Source: Arthrobacter sulfonylureivorans (lineage in GTDB: Bacteria; Actinomycetota; Actinomycetes; Actinomycetales; Micrococcaceae). Taken from it: DNA of 64,000 bases. The position numbers and the translations under genes are program-made. Under the pieces are notes generated by a model. The model was not told where the DNA came from. It worked only from the letters and a program-made list of their open reading frames with translations, and ran no database searches. The stretch covers positions 61,915 to 125,914 of the forward strand of contig RJAE01000013.1 of NCBI GenBank assembly GCA_004000035.1. The letters run 5' to 3'. How positions within the stretch are numbered: the first letter of the stretch is position 1; every line of letters begins with the position of its first letter. This document shows, one piece after another, positions 33,766 to 42,863 of this stretch.

Positions 33766-35340
33766 TCAGTTGCTTCTGCGCAGCAGGGCCATGAACATGG
33801 CATCGGTGCCGTGGCGGTGCGGCCAGAGTTGCGCGGTGGTCCCGCCGTCCCGTCCGACCGTGTCCCCGCCAGGCTGTCCTGCTTCCAGATGGCCCGGGAG
33901 GCTGACGCCGTCGAGGACGGCGGACGTGTCCAGCAGTTTCAGCCCGGGGTGACGGCGCAGCAGGTCGGCGACCACCGCCGTCGTCTCCGCCGGGTGCGGG
34001 GAGCACGTCACATAGGCGATCAGGCCGCCCGGCTTCGCGGCCGCGACGGCGGCTTCGAGCAGTTCACGCTGCAACGGACCCAACTGGGCAACGTCGGACG
34101 GCTTCCGGCGCCAGCGGGATTCCGGCCGGCGCCGGAGGGCTCCCAGGCCGGTGCAGGGCGCGTCCACCATGATCCGATCGAACTGGCCCGCATACTGGTC
34201 GCCGACCTCGCGGCCGTCTCCGGTGCGGATCTCCCAAACGTCCGCAGGGACCGGCGCCAGCGCCTTGCGGACCAACTCGGCTCGGTGCACGGCTACTTCG
34301 TTGGCCAACAACGTGGCACCCTGCTTGGCAGCCAGCGCAGCGAGCAGGGCCGCTTTCCCACCCGGGCCAGCGCAGAGATCGAGCCAGCGCTCGCCCGGCG
34401 CTGCCGGGGCTGCCGCGGCCAAGGCACGGGCCACCAGTTGGGAGCCGGCGTCCTGGACACGGGTGGTTCCGGCCCGGACGCTGGCCAGCCGGCCGACGTC
34501 GCCGCCGGCATACAGGGCGGAGCCTTCGACAAGTTCTCCGGGCTCGGCCCCTGCCTCGACCGCCTCGTCCAACGTGCCCAGTCCGGGCAGTGCCACCAGG
34601 TTCACCACGGGCGCGGCGTTGTCCGCGGTCAGCAGGTCTTCCAATTCGTCCACGCTGCGGCCATGGGCGGCCAGTGACTGCCGCAGGGCCCGCACGATCC
34701 ATTCCGGGTGGCTGTGTTCCAAGGCTGCGGCCCTGACCGGGTCCGTCTCCCCCGCCGTCAGCTCGGCGGTCCAGCCGCTGAGGTCGTGCGCGGTCACCTT
34801 GCGCAGCACGGCATTGATGAGCGAGCCCGGCCCGGCGCCGATCACCGCACGCGCCAGGCTGACGGTCTGGTCCAGGGCGGCATGTGCCGGCACCCGCATG
34901 GCAAGCAACTGGTGGGCGCCCAGGCGCAGCGCATCAAGGATCGCGGGGTCCAGCTGATCCAGTGGACGGTCGACGCAGCGGGCGAGAATGGCATCGTAGG
35001 TGCCCAGGCCGCGCAAGGCACCGTAGGCCAATTCCGTGGCGAAACCGGCGTCCCGCTTGTCCAGCCGGTGTTTGCGGATGCTCGCCGGCAGCACCAGGTT
35101 CGCATACGCGTCGTCCCGTTCCACCGCGCGCAGCACCTCGAAAGCGGCCAGCCGGGCCGGATCTGCCGTCCTCGACCGCTGCGATGGAGCCGACTGCGAG
35201 TAGTGCCGGGTGCCGCCGCGGTTGCGCTCCCGCCCGGCAGCATCACGTCGTCCGCTCCCCTGGCCCCCGCTGCCCTGTCGGCCGCGTCCCTCGTTGTTGC
35301 CGCGGCCGCTGTTCCGGCCGCCTTCATTCCGGCCGTTCAT
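33766..35340 (-). CDS. rsmB: 16S rRNA m5C methyltransferase (RsmB/NOL1-NOP2-Sun family)
   Basis: A 524-residue protein. About 70 N-terminal residues are Gly/Arg/Asn-rich and disordered, then comes a NusB-like RNA-binding domain ([19 protein letters not shown]). The SAM domain has [19 protein letters not shown] and [20 protein letters not shown], and the catalytic cysteine is in [12 protein letters not shown]. It methylates C967 of 16S rRNA in E. coli. The start overlaps the fmt stop by 4 bp. Confidence 0.92.
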   Translation of the reverse strand: MNGRNEGGRNSGRGNNEGRGRQGSGGQGSGRRDAAGRERNRGGTRHYSQSAPSQRSRTADPARLAAFEVLRAVERDDAYANLVLPASIRKHRLDKRDAGFATELAYGALRGLGTYDAILARCVDRPLDQLDPAILDALRLGAHQLLAMRVPAHAALDQTVSLARAVIGAGPGSLINAVLRKVTAHDLSGWTAELTAGETDPVRAAALEHSHPEWIVRALRQSLAAHGRSVDELEDLLTADNAAPVVNLVALPGLGTLDEAVEAGAEPGELVEGSALYAGGDVGRLASVRAGTTRVQDAGSQLVARALAAAAPAAPGERWLDLCAGPGGKAALLAALAAKQGATLLANEVAVHRAELVRKALAPVPADVWEIRTGDGREVGDQYAGQFDRIMVDAPCTGLGALRRRPESRWRRKPSDVAQLGPLQRELLEAAVAAAKPGGLIAYVTCSPHPAETTAVVADLLRRHPGLKLLDTSAVLDGVSLPGHLEAGQPGGDTVGRDGGTTAQLWPHRHGTDAMFMALLRRSN

Positions 35341-36287
35341 TCGAAGCGCACATCCTCACGTTGCCCAAGCCCGCGGGCCCAGTCTGCAGCATCCATCATT
35401 TTTTTACCTGCCGGCTGGACCTTGTCCAGCTCAAGTGCGTGGGAGCCGGTACCCACCAGGGCGGACGCCGAGGATCCGCCGGACAACCTGACCATCCCCG
35501 GCGGCACGTCCCGGGTCTCCGGCCGCGGCCGTACCGGTCCCAGCTTGAATCGCTGCCCATCGAGCATGGTCCAGGCACCGGGCTCGGGCGTCACACCATT
35601 GATCCGGCGGCGGATGGCCAGCGCCGGCTGCCGCCAATCGATGTGCCCGTCCTCCAAGGACAGCTTGGGCGCCAGACTGACATCGCCGGACTGCGCCACG
35701 GCCGCGGCATTCCCTGCGCCGACGGCCGCGAGGGTTTGGGATAGCAGCACGGCGCCGCTGCGGGAGAGCCTTTCCAGCACCTCGCCGCTGGTGTCCTCCG
35801 GGCGCAGCGCCTCGGTCAGGGTGCCGTAGACCGGGCCGGTATCCAGCCCCTTTTCCAGCAGAAAGGTGGAGGCGCCCGTGACATCGTCGCCGTGGATGAC
35901 GGCGTGCTGCACCGGTGCGGCACCGCGCCAGGCGGGCAACAGCGAGAAGTGCAGGTTGATCCAGCCATGTTCCGGGATGCCCAGGGCTGTTTCCGGGACG
36001 AGGCCGCCATAGGCCACGATGGCCGCCACGTCCGGAGCCGCTGCCCGAATGGCGTCCATGGTGCCCTGGTCAATCCGGTTGGCCCGGATCACCTGCACGC
36101 CCAGTTCGACGGCGCGGGCCGCCACCGGCGAAGGAGTCATGATGCGTTTCCTGCCCACCGGCGCATCTTCACGGGTGAGCACCGCCACGATCTCGAACCC
36201 GTCCTGGACCAGCCGGTCAAGGGACGGGACCGCCACGCCCGGGGTGCCGGCGAACAGGACGCGCGAACCGCTGCCGCTTTCGGTCAT
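35337..36287 (-). CDS. fmt: Methionyl-tRNA formyltransferase
   Basis: A 316-residue enzyme formylating initiator Met-tRNA. The N-terminal Rossmann domain has VLFAGTPGVAVPSLDRL. The catalytic loop is WINLHFSLLPAWRGAAPVQ, and DTGPVYGTLTEAL follows. The C-terminal OB-fold part (PEPGAWTMLDGQRFKL) is complete. It overlaps both def and rsmB by 4 bp, forming a tightly coupled translation-initiation unit. Confidence 0.96.
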   Translation of the reverse strand: MTESGSGSRVLFAGTPGVAVPSLDRLVQDGFEIVAVLTREDAPVGRKRIMTPSPVAARAVELGVQVIRANRIDQGTMDAIRAAAPDVAAIVAYGGLVPETALGIPEHGWINLHFSLLPAWRGAAPVQHAVIHGDDVTGASTFLLEKGLDTGPVYGTLTEALRPEDTSGEVLERLSRSGAVLLSQTLAAVGAGNAAAVAQSGDVSLAPKLSLEDGHIDWRQPALAIRRRINGVTPEPGAWTMLDGQRFKLGPVRPRPETRDVPPGMVRLSGGSSASALVGTGSHALELDKVQPAGKKMMDAADWARGLGQREDVRFE

Positions 36288-36880
36288 GCCAGCGGCTGCC
36301 CGAAGGAACCGGTGCGTGCCGCTGCCGGTCCGCGGCTGAAGCCGGAACCGACGTTTGCGGCCCGCTGGGCCTGGGTTTCACCGGCCACTTCGTTATAGCC
36401 CGCATTGCGGATGGAACGCAGCGCGTTCTTCCGGTCCTCGCCGGTGAGGTGGTCGATGTAGAGGATCCCGTCCAGATGGTCTGTCTCGTGCTGGAAGCAG
36501 CGGGCCAGCATGCCATCGCCCTCGTACTCCACCGGGTTGCCGTGCATGTCCTGGCCCGTCACCCGCGTCCAACGGCGCCGGCGCACCGGATAGCCCAGCG
36601 CGGGGATGGACAGGCAGCCTTCGGCCACGTCCTCTTGAAAGTCGTCGCTGAGCTCAAGCACAGGGTTGATCACGTGGCCCCGCTGGCCACCCACGCGGAA
36701 GGTGAAGACCCGCAGGCTGACGCCAATCTGCGGTGCGGCCAGCCCTGCGCCGTCGACGTCCTCCATGGTCTCGTCCATGTCCGCCACCAGCTTGGCCAGT
36801 TCCGGCCCAAACCCGGTCACCGGTTCCGCCTTGGTCCGCAGGACGGGGTCGCCGATAATCCGGATGCTCAGGATCGCCAT
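36284..36880 (-). CDS. def: Peptide deformylase
   Basis: A 198-residue metalloenzyme removing N-formyl groups. All three motifs are visible: GAGLAAPQIG, EGCLSIP with the metal Cys, and QHETDHLDG with the metal His pair. The ATG at 36880 precedes AILSIRIIGDPVLR, the typical N-terminus. The C-terminal extension of about 35 residues is poorly conserved. It is the first gene of the def-fmt-rsmB set. Confidence 0.95.
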   Translation of the reverse strand: MAILSIRIIGDPVLRTKAEPVTGFGPELAKLVADMDETMEDVDGAGLAAPQIGVSLRVFTFRVGGQRGHVINPVLELSDDFQEDVAEGCLSIPALGYPVRRRRWTRVTGQDMHGNPVEYEGDGMLARCFQHETDHLDGILYIDHLTGEDRKNALRSIRNAGYNEVAGETQAQRAANVGSGFSRGPAAARTGSFGQPLA

Positions 36881-36944
36881 GTAGTTCTTGTCCTCACTGC
36901 TGCCGCGTAGGCGGCGGGCGAAAGTTGTTAAGTTCCGGTCCAGT

Positions 36945-37814
36945 TTAGTGGGCCGGCTGGGCCGCCTGCAGGGCCGGTGCCGGAGGCGCGACCGGCAGCA
37001 GGGCGCGGCCGGCTTCCGACACCTGAAGATGCGTCTCCCAGGCACGCCGCAGCGAGCAGAACCGGTACCAGTGCCAGCGGAGCACCTCAGGGTTGGCCCG
37101 CATGGGCCGGACTTCAGTCTCGCCGATCGCCACCCCCAACAGCAACGGATCGTCGCCGTACGCCCACGGCTCCCAGCTTCCCGCCACGCCGTCCACCAAG
37201 GACTCTTGGGCCTTCATGCCCGCCACCAACTGCATGACCACCTTGTCATTGAGCGCTTTGACCTGGCCGTTACGGTCCGTCCCCTTGGTCTTGAAGTCAA
37301 TCAGGCAGGTACGGCCGGCGATCCGGGCCACCAGGTCCAGGGTGCCGGCGTACCCCACCTCCTGGTTCCAGACAGTAATCTCCGGAGCTATAGGCTCCAC
37401 CGAGTAGAGCTGCCACCACTCGTCGAACCTGTCGGCGAACGCTTCTTCGCCGTTTGCCTTCAGTGCCTCCCGGGCGCCGGCGACGTCATGGTCCTTATCC
37501 AGCGCCCGCAGCGCCACCTGTTCGCAGTACCCGTGCACCCGGTCGCCGCGCAGCGCCGCCGCGTCCCGGTAGCGGTCGGCCGCCAGCGTGGCTTCTTTCG
37601 CCAGCGTCCGCAGCCGCCCCGGATTTCCGGCGGCTTCGGCCAATCTGGCGTCGGAGGCGAGTGACGTGGCCGCCATGTGGGCAAACCAGCCGTCCAGGGT
37701 GGTCGGTTCCTGCGCGATCACCGTGGTGATGGAGGGGACCGACGGCGGCTCCGAGGTGGAGCGCGCGTACATCCGGCCGTTGGCGGTGGCATGCGCAAGG
37801 AGTGGTGCAGTCAT
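36945..37814 (-). CDS. PD-(D/E)XK nuclease-like protein of unknown role
   Basis: A 289-residue protein. Its core reads GYAGTLDLVARIAGRTCLIDFKTKG, which fits the Asp...Asp-x-Lys arrangement of PD-(D/E)XK nucleases of the RecB/Cas4 kind. Upstream is a helical region with ALRGDRVHGYCEQVALRAL, similar to the N-terminal helix motif of that group. I see no four-cysteine Fe-S set as in Cas4 or AddB. A DNA-processing role is inferred from fold only. It stands alone between def and tRNA-Val. Confidence 0.6.
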   Translation of the reverse strand: MTAPLLAHATANGRMYARSTSEPPSVPSITTVIAQEPTTLDGWFAHMAATSLASDARLAEAAGNPGRLRTLAKEATLAADRYRDAAALRGDRVHGYCEQVALRALDKDHDVAGAREALKANGEEAFADRFDEWWQLYSVEPIAPEITVWNQEVGYAGTLDLVARIAGRTCLIDFKTKGTDRNGQVKALNDKVVMQLVAGMKAQESLVDGVAGSWEPWAYGDDPLLLGVAIGETEVRPMRANPEVLRWHWYRFCSLRRAWETHLQVSEAGRALLPVAPPAPALQAAQPAH

Positions 37815-37919
37815 AAAGAGATCTTCTCAGGTTCCACTGACGGTTCTGGTCCGCAGTCCACGGCTAAGGCTGATCCGCTGCGACGCCGGCCTTCCGTGTG
37901 CCCGGCGGTGCCCCAAAAC

Positions 37920-37957
37920 AAGCATCCCGGCCGGGCTGCTGCCTGGCCGGGATGCTT
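37920..37957 (-). terminator. Rho-independent terminator of tRNA-Val(CAC)
   Basis: Perfect 13-bp stem (37920-37932 with 37945-37957), read on the minus strand and followed by GTTTTGGGG. It lies just past the tRNA. Confidence 0.85.
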
Positions 37958-37963
37958 GTGATG

Positions 37964-38038
37964 TGGTGGGCGATACTGGGTTCGAACCAGTGACCTCTTC
38001 GGTGTGAACGAAGCGCGCTACCACTGCGCCAATCGCCC
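37964..38038 (-). tRNA. tRNA-Val (anticodon CAC)
   Basis: Acceptor GGGCGAT/ATCGCCC pairs perfectly. Anticodon stem CTTCG/CGAAG encloses loop TTCACAC, giving CAC. The T loop is GGTTCGAACC. The 3' CCA is encoded (37964-37966). Confidence 0.95.
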
Positions 38039-38040
38039 CC

Positions 38041-38363
38041 TAGGTGCTGCGGATGCGCCGAACGCTTCCTGCAACGTGTAGAAATGCTAGCCCACAGGTC
38101 CGGAGAATCAAAAATCGCCGGCCGGACGGCCGGTATGGCGGCGCCCGCATCGCGCCTCTGCGGTGAACCAGAGGCGCGATGACCCCCTCGGCGCGCACCG
38201 CCGTCGTGGATTGGACGCCCTGGTTGCACTGACGTTTCACTCGCCGGTGGCACCGATTGGACGAAGCGGGAAATGTCCTATAGAGTTTTTACTCGTTGGA
38301 AATCACAACAACGCCGCGAGCGGTTCCACGAACAGTTCGCGGTCAAAGTGATGGATAACTTCT
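38041..38363. other. Gene-free gap between divergent tRNA units
   Basis: No ORF that I can support. It must contain the promoter of tRNA-Val (minus) and of the tRNA cluster (plus). The last 100 bp are AT-richer than the surroundings, but I cannot fix a -35/-10 pair. Confidence 0.4.
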
Positions 38364-38437
38364 GCGGACGTAGCTCAGCTGGCTAGAGCACCACCTTGCC
38401 AAGGTGGATGTCGCGGGTTCGAATCCCGTCGTCCGCT
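38364..38437 (+). tRNA. tRNA-Gly (anticodon GCC), copy 1
   Basis: Acceptor GCGGACG/CGTCCGC. Anticodon stem CCACC/GGTGG encloses TTGCCAA, giving GCC. No encoded CCA. Identical in sequence to the copy at 38721. Confidence 0.96.
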
Positions 38438-38497
38438 CGCAAGTCACTGTTTGTGCCAGCGTCGCTGGCCGGTCCTAGGGTAATTGCCCATAGGCGC

Positions 38498-38568
38498 GGT
38501 GGGGTGGCCGAGAGGCGAGGCAGCGGCCTGCAAAGCCGTATACGCGGGTTCGAATCCCGTCCCCACCT
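38498..38568 (+). tRNA. tRNA-Cys (anticodon GCA)
   Basis: Acceptor GGTGGGG/CCCCACC with discriminator T. Anticodon loop CTGCAAA gives GCA. The T arm is GCGGGTTCGAATCCCGT. CCA is not encoded. It is the only non-duplicated member of the cluster. Confidence 0.95.
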
Positions 38569-38613
38569 CGTGCGGTGGCACGGCAAGCAGGCAAACATCT
38601 CGTGAGAGATCAC

Positions 38614-38685
38614 GGGCGATTGGCGCAGCGGTAGCGCGCTTCCCTGACACGGAAGAGGTCACTGGTTCGATCCCAGTATCGCCCA
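38614..38685 (+). tRNA. tRNA-Val (anticodon GAC), copy 1
   Basis: Acceptor GGGCGAT/ATCGCCC. Anticodon stem CTTCC/GGAAG encloses CTGACAC, giving GAC. No encoded CCA. Identical to the copy at 38839. Confidence 0.95.
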
Positions 38686-38720
38686 CTGAAACAGGCCGGA
38701 GTGATCCGGATCAGTTTCGC

Positions 38721-38797
38721 GCGGACGTAGCTCAGCTGGCTAGAGCACCACCTTGCCAAGGTGGATGTCGCGGGTTCGAATCCCGTCGTCCGCTCCA
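38721..38797 (+). tRNA. tRNA-Gly (anticodon GCC), copy 2
   Basis: Same 74 bases as the copy at 38364, here followed by an encoded CCA (38795-38797). Confidence 0.96.
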
Positions 38798-38838
38798 TTT
38801 TTTCTTCATTTCCTCCAGTGCCCGCCTCGGGCAGACCG

Positions 38839-38913
38839 GGGCGATTGGCGCAGCGGTAGCGCGCTTCCCTGACACGGAAGAGGTCACTGGTTCGATCCCA
38901 GTATCGCCCACCA
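38839..38913 (+). tRNA. tRNA-Val (anticodon GAC), copy 2
   Basis: Same 72 bases as the copy at 38614, here followed by an encoded CCA (38911-38913). A terminator follows directly. Confidence 0.95.
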
Positions 38914-38919
38914 TCGAAT

Positions 38920-38949
38920 GGCTCCCCTCAGCGGGAGCCTTTGTTATTT
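38920..38949 (+). terminator. Rho-independent terminator of the tRNA cluster
   Basis: Stem GGCTCCC/GGGAGCC (38920-38926, 38933-38939) followed by TTTGTTATTT. Confidence 0.85.
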
Positions 38950-39028
38950 AAACTATTGAGCACCCGCCGTGAAGTGCCTACGATGGAATGGCAGGGGCGA
39001 AGGGCCCCCCGTCGGAAAGGAGGTGCCA

Positions 39029-39277
39029 GTGTCGTTATTTGACGAGCTCAAGGGCAGGGCAGGAGCACTCAAGGACAAGGCAGCCGGTCTCGTGGGAGAA
39101 AACTCTGACACGATCAAGGGTGCCGTCGGCAACGTCGGTGATTACATCGACACCAAGACCGACGGTAAGTATTCCAAGCAGGTAGACGGCCTGCAGGCCA
39201 AGGCATCCGGTTTAGTCGACTCATTCGGCGGCACGGGTGGCCAGGCGCCGTCCGACGGGAACACCTCGTCCAACTAG
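39029..39277 (+). CDS. MT0933-like antitoxin-family small protein
   Basis: An 82-residue hydrophilic protein rich in Lys, Asp and Gly. Its repeated amphipathic segments (LFDELKGRAGALKDKAAGLV, then VGDYIDTKTDGKYSKQVDGL) match the MT0933_antitox family (PF14013). The GTG at 39029 has AAGGAGG 7 nt upstream. No toxin gene is beside it: tRNAs lie before and the minus-strand zapE after. The antitoxin label therefore rests on family naming. A solitary stress-type protein is equally possible. Confidence 0.65.
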   Translation: MSLFDELKGRAGALKDKAAGLVGENSDTIKGAVGNVGDYIDTKTDGKYSKQVDGLQAKASGLVDSFGGTGGQAPSDGNTSSN

Positions 39278-39295
39278 TCCTTAGCACGCCATGGA

Positions 39296-39340
39296 GGGCA
39301 CCGGACCGCCGGGAGGCGGGGCCGGCGCCCTTCTTCGTTA
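39296..39340 (+). terminator. Terminator of the MT0933-like gene
   Basis: Long GC-rich hairpin: 15-base left arm 39296-39310, loop GGGA, right arm 39315-39330 with small mismatches, then TTCTTCGTT. Confidence 0.7.
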
Positions 39341-39390
39341 AGCGGACTCTTCGCTAAGGGACGTTGAGAAACTACGGCTTCGTGAACGAC

Positions 39391-40470
39391 CTACGCCGCG
39401 GCTTCGCCGGCCTGGCCCTCACGGGCCAGCGCGGTCAGACGGGACACCGCCCGGAAGTACTTCTTCATGTAGCCGCCGGACATCATTTCCGGCGTGAACA
39501 GTTGATCGAACGGCACACCGCTGGCGATGATCGGCACGTCCTTGTCATACAGGCGGTCGGCCAGCACCACGAACCGCAGGGCCACGGCCTGTTCGGAAAT
39601 GGTGTGCACGTTGTGCCAGGCCACCGCATCCACGCCGTCGAGGAACTGGCGGTAGCGGCTGGGATGCACGCCCTCCAAATGGTTGACGAGGTCGGAAAAT
39701 TCGTCCGCGGCCACCACCTTGCCGTCGAAATCATGCAGCCGGCGCTTGAGATCGTGGTTGCTGAGCGGTTCCGGAGCGGCCGGCAATCCGCGGTGCCGGT
39801 AGTCTTCCCCGTCCACGCGGATGACATCGAACTGGTCTGCCAGCACCTGGATCTCGCGCTGGAAGTCAACCGCGGCGAAGCGACCGTCCCCCAGCGAACC
39901 CGGCAAGGTATTGGACGTGGCGGCAAGCTTGACCCCGGCGTCGGCCAGCTCCCGCATCAGCCGCGACATCAGCACGGTGTCGCCCGGATCATCCAGTTCG
40001 AATTCGTCGATGCAGACCAAGCGGTAGCTGCTGAGGGCTTCCACGGTTTTACGGAAGGATAGTGCGCCCACCAAGTTGGTGTACTCGACGAAGGTGCCGA
40101 AGGCCTTCGGCCCATCCACCGCGTGCCACAGTGAGGCGAGCAGGTGCGTCTTGCCGACGCCGAAGCCGCCGTCCAGGTAGATGCCGGCGCGGCTTTCCGG
40201 CTTGGCGCCGCCAAACAGCTTTTTCAAGCCCTTCGGCTTGGGCCGGTCGACGGCAGCGGCAAAGTGCTGCAGCGCCTTGACGGCCGCGGCTTGGGACGGC
40301 TGGGCCGGGTCCGGACGGTAGCTGACAAAGGACACTTCGCCGAAGCGCGGCGACGGGTGCAGGCCCGCCAGCAGTTCGTCCACGGACACCTTGGGGGTCC
40401 GGCGTGAAAGCTGTTCAATCTTGGGCACGTGAAGCTTACCGCTGCTTTCCTGACATGGGTTTGGCGACAT
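39391..40470 (-). CDS. zapE: Cell division protein ZapE (AFG1-like ATPase)
   Basis: A 359-residue AAA+-type ATPase. Walker A is GGFGVGKTHLL, Walker B is LVCIDEFELDD and sensor 1 is AATSNTLPG. The AFG1/ZapE C-terminal part contains DRLYDKDVPI, a family hallmark. In E. coli ZapE acts at the Z-ring under low oxygen. The actinobacterial role is not established. I placed the start at the ATG at 40470. A GTG at 40428 (before PKIEQLSRR) is about equally good, as neither has a strong ribosome site. Confidence 0.85.
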   Translation of the reverse strand: MSPNPCQESSGKLHVPKIEQLSRRTPKVSVDELLAGLHPSPRFGEVSFVSYRPDPAQPSQAAAVKALQHFAAAVDRPKPKGLKKLFGGAKPESRAGIYLDGGFGVGKTHLLASLWHAVDGPKAFGTFVEYTNLVGALSFRKTVEALSSYRLVCIDEFELDDPGDTVLMSRLMRELADAGVKLAATSNTLPGSLGDGRFAAVDFQREIQVLADQFDVIRVDGEDYRHRGLPAAPEPLSNHDLKRRLHDFDGKVVAADEFSDLVNHLEGVHPSRYRQFLDGVDAVAWHNVHTISEQAVALRFVVLADRLYDKDVPIIASGVPFDQLFTPEMMSGGYMKKYFRAVSRLTALAREGQAGEAAA

Positions 40471-40626
40471 GGCGGACGGAATGCCGCCAGCAAAACGATA
40501 CGCTACCCGCGCCAATCAGGGGCAGTTGGTGTCGGCCCGGAAGCTTTTGCCGGCTCCGGTGGTTAGGCTAAACAGAAGTCCCGCGCCGTTTTGCACGGCC
40601 CCTGCACGCTACGGAAAGGTCCTGCC

Positions 40627-41532
40627 ATGCCCATTGCCGCTGAGCAGAACGAGAAGTTCGCCGCCTACGCCAACCCCGACCGCCTGGTCTCCACGCAGTG
40701 GTTGGCGGACAACCTGGGCACGGACGGACTGGTGGTAGTGGAATCAGACGAAGACATCTTGCTGTATGAAACCGGACACATTCCGTCAGCCGTGAAGATC
40801 GACTGGCACACCGACCTGAATGATCCGGACACGCGCGACTACGTGGACGGGGAAGGCTTCGCCGCACTCCTCGGCTCCAAGGGAATCAGTCGCGATACCA
40901 CCGTGGTGCTGTACGGCGACAAGAGCAACTGGTGGGCAGCCTACGCGCTCTGGGTCTTCGCCCTGTTCGGTCACGAGGACGTGCGGTTATTGGACGGCGG
41001 CCGCGACAAGTGGATAGCGGAAGGCCGCGAACTCACCACGGAGGTGCCGCAGCCCGCACCGGTGGAATACCCCGTCATCGAACGCGACGACGCCTCGATC
41101 CGGGCCTTCCTCCACGATGTGCTGGACCACTTCGGCAAGCCGCTGGTGGACGTCCGCTCCCCCGAGGAATACTCCGGCCTGCGCACCACCATGCCGGCGT
41201 ACCCGGAGGAAGGCGCGCTGCGCGGCGGCCACATCCCGACGGCGGCGTCCGTCCCCTGGGCGCGGGCCGCGGCCGAGGACGGCACGTTCCGCACGCGTGA
41301 AGAGCTCGAAGCCATCTACCTGGGCGACGCCGGCCTGAAGCCGGGCGACGATGTGGTGGCCTACTGCCGGATTGGCGAACGCTCCAGCCACACCTGGTTC
41401 GTGCTCAAGCACCTGCTGGGCTTCGACACGGTCCGGAACTACGACGGCTCGTGGACGGAATGGGGCAATGCGGTGCGGGTGCCGATCGTGAAGGGCGACC
41501 AGCCCGGCCAGCTCCCCGCCGCGGCCCGCTGA
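40627..41532 (+). CDS. Sulfurtransferase (rhodanese family, SseA-like)
   Basis: A 301-residue protein of two rhodanese domains. The first (residues 15-140) is inactive, having no Cys in its loop. The second carries the catalytic cysteine in [14 protein letters not shown], the thiosulfate sulfurtransferase pattern. The ATG at 40627 has GGAAAGG upstream. It lies just before sufE and a ybaK-like gene, which suggests a sulfur-transfer neighbourhood (inference). A TAGGCT hexamer near 40566 may be its -10. Confidence 0.9.
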   Translation: MPIAAEQNEKFAAYANPDRLVSTQWLADNLGTDGLVVVESDEDILLYETGHIPSAVKIDWHTDLNDPDTRDYVDGEGFAALLGSKGISRDTTVVLYGDKSNWWAAYALWVFALFGHEDVRLLDGGRDKWIAEGRELTTEVPQPAPVEYPVIERDDASIRAFLHDVLDHFGKPLVDVRSPEEYSGLRTTMPAYPEEGALRGGHIPTAASVPWARAAAEDGTFRTREELEAIYLGDAGLKPGDDVVAYCRIGERSSHTWFVLKHLLGFDTVRNYDGSWTEWGNAVRVPIVKGDQPGQLPAAAR

Positions 41533-41599
41533 GGAATAGCAACCCGCCGCTGAGCGTTAACGCAGATAATCCCCGAAACTCCCCCAGAGAGCGCAAAGT

Positions 41600-42067
41600 A
41601 TGACTGTGTCGCCCCAGACCATCCCCGAACCGCTGGCCGAGATAATTGACGATTTCCAGGCGGTCACCGAGGCCGAACGGCTGCAATTGCTGCTGGAATT
41701 CTCCCGCGAACTGCCGGAGCTGCCGGAGCGCTTCGCCGGGCATCCGGAACTGCTGGAGCAGGTAGTGGAGTGTCAGTCGCCGCTTTTCCTCACGCTGGAG
41801 CTGGGCGACGACCCGGACCAGGATGTGCAGATCTACTTCTCGGCCCCGCCTGAGGCTCCGACCACCCGCGGCTTCGCCTCGGTGCTGCACGAGGGGCTCA
41901 ATGGGCTTCCGGCCCAGCAGATCCTGGCAGTACCGGATGACATCGCCGAGCATCTGGGCCTGACCCGTGCGATCACGCCGCTGCGGATCCGCGGCATGTC
42001 CGCCATGCTGTTCCGGATCAAGCGCCTGATCTCCGAGGCCCGGCAGCTGCGCGCAGCCTCGGCCTGA
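41600..42067 (+). CDS. sufE: SufE-family sulfur acceptor
   Basis: A 155-residue SufE protein. The sulfur-accepting cysteine is in VVECQSPLFLTLEL, matching the VxxCQSxVWL pattern. The typical basic loop is RGFASVLHEGLNG. In the family it takes sulfane sulfur from SufS. Actinobacteria often pair this form with a rhodanese, as seen here 67 bp upstream. Confidence 0.88.
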   Translation: MTVSPQTIPEPLAEIIDDFQAVTEAERLQLLLEFSRELPELPERFAGHPELLEQVVECQSPLFLTLELGDDPDQDVQIYFSAPPEAPTTRGFASVLHEGLNGLPAQQILAVPDDIAEHLGLTRAITPLRIRGMSAMLFRIKRLISEARQLRAASA

Positions 42068-42069
42068 GC

Positions 42070-42561
42070 GTGGCCAAGCACAAACCATCCGCCGGAACCC
42101 CCGCCACCACGCTGCTGCAGCGGGCGGGGGTTCCGCATGTGCTGCACAGTTATACCCACGACCCCTCGGCGTCCAGTTTCGGTTTGGAGGCCGCCGAGGC
42201 GCTGGGCATGGATCCGGCCCGGGTGTTCAAAACGCTGATGGCCACGCTGGACGGTACGCTGGCGGTCGCCATCGTACCGGTCAGCTCCAGCCTGGACCTG
42301 AAGAAATTCGCTGCTGCCTTGGGCGGCAAGCGGGCCGCCATGGCAGACCCGCAGGTGGCGCAGCGGCGCACCGGGTATGTGCTGGGCGGCATCTCACCGC
42401 TCGGGCAGAAACAGGCCAGCCCCACCGTGCTGGATTCCACCGCACCGGGCTTCGCCACCATTCTGGTGTCCGGCGGACGCCGCGGCCTGGACATCGAAAT
42501 TGCGCCGGACGACTTGGTGGCGCTGACCCAGGCCGCCGTCGCGCCAATCAAGACCGGCTAG
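42070..42561 (+). CDS. ybaK: Cys-tRNA(Pro)/Cys-tRNA(Cys) deacylase, YbaK type
   Basis: A 163-residue editing-domain protein that hydrolyses mischarged Cys-tRNA(Pro). The YbaK/ProX core is visible: GLEAAEALGMDPARVFKTLM with the essential Lys, SLDLKKFAAALGGKRAAMA, and GYVLGGISPLG. It starts with GTG at 42070, three bases after sufE ends, so is cotranslated with it. Confidence 0.9.
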   Translation: MAKHKPSAGTPATTLLQRAGVPHVLHSYTHDPSASSFGLEAAEALGMDPARVFKTLMATLDGTLAVAIVPVSSSLDLKKFAAALGGKRAAMADPQVAQRRTGYVLGGISPLGQKQASPTVLDSTAPGFATILVSGGRRGLDIEIAPDDLVALTQAAVAPIKTG

Positions 42562-42863
42562 CGCTTGCTGGGGCAGCTGGCAGTCCCCGCCGGGGTGCAA
42601 CGCCGATAACGGAATGCGCCTCGACTGGTCCTGTACACCTGGCGCCACATTGGAGCTCAACCGGCAAGCAACCCTCATGCTCAGAGACGTGAGGCGCGGA
42701 AAACCGAGGGAGCCGAGAGCCGAGCATCAGAGCCGCTGGACATCCCCTGCCCTATGTGGCGCCGGCTGAATGGCGCCGGGCGTTCAACCATAGACGCCGC
42801 GATCGGCCGGCACGCAACAGGCTACCCGCGCCCACGTGACGGCGAAGATGGGGTGGTGCAGGA
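42562..42863. other. Gap between converging ybaK and hydrolase genes
   Basis: I see no gene, RNA or clear terminator in these 302 bases. The open frames crossing it have no coding character. Confidence 0.4.

Noticed and set aside
39029-39277. Complete toxin-antitoxin pair
   Set aside because: No second small gene lies next to the antitoxin-like gene. The neighbours are tRNAs and zapE.
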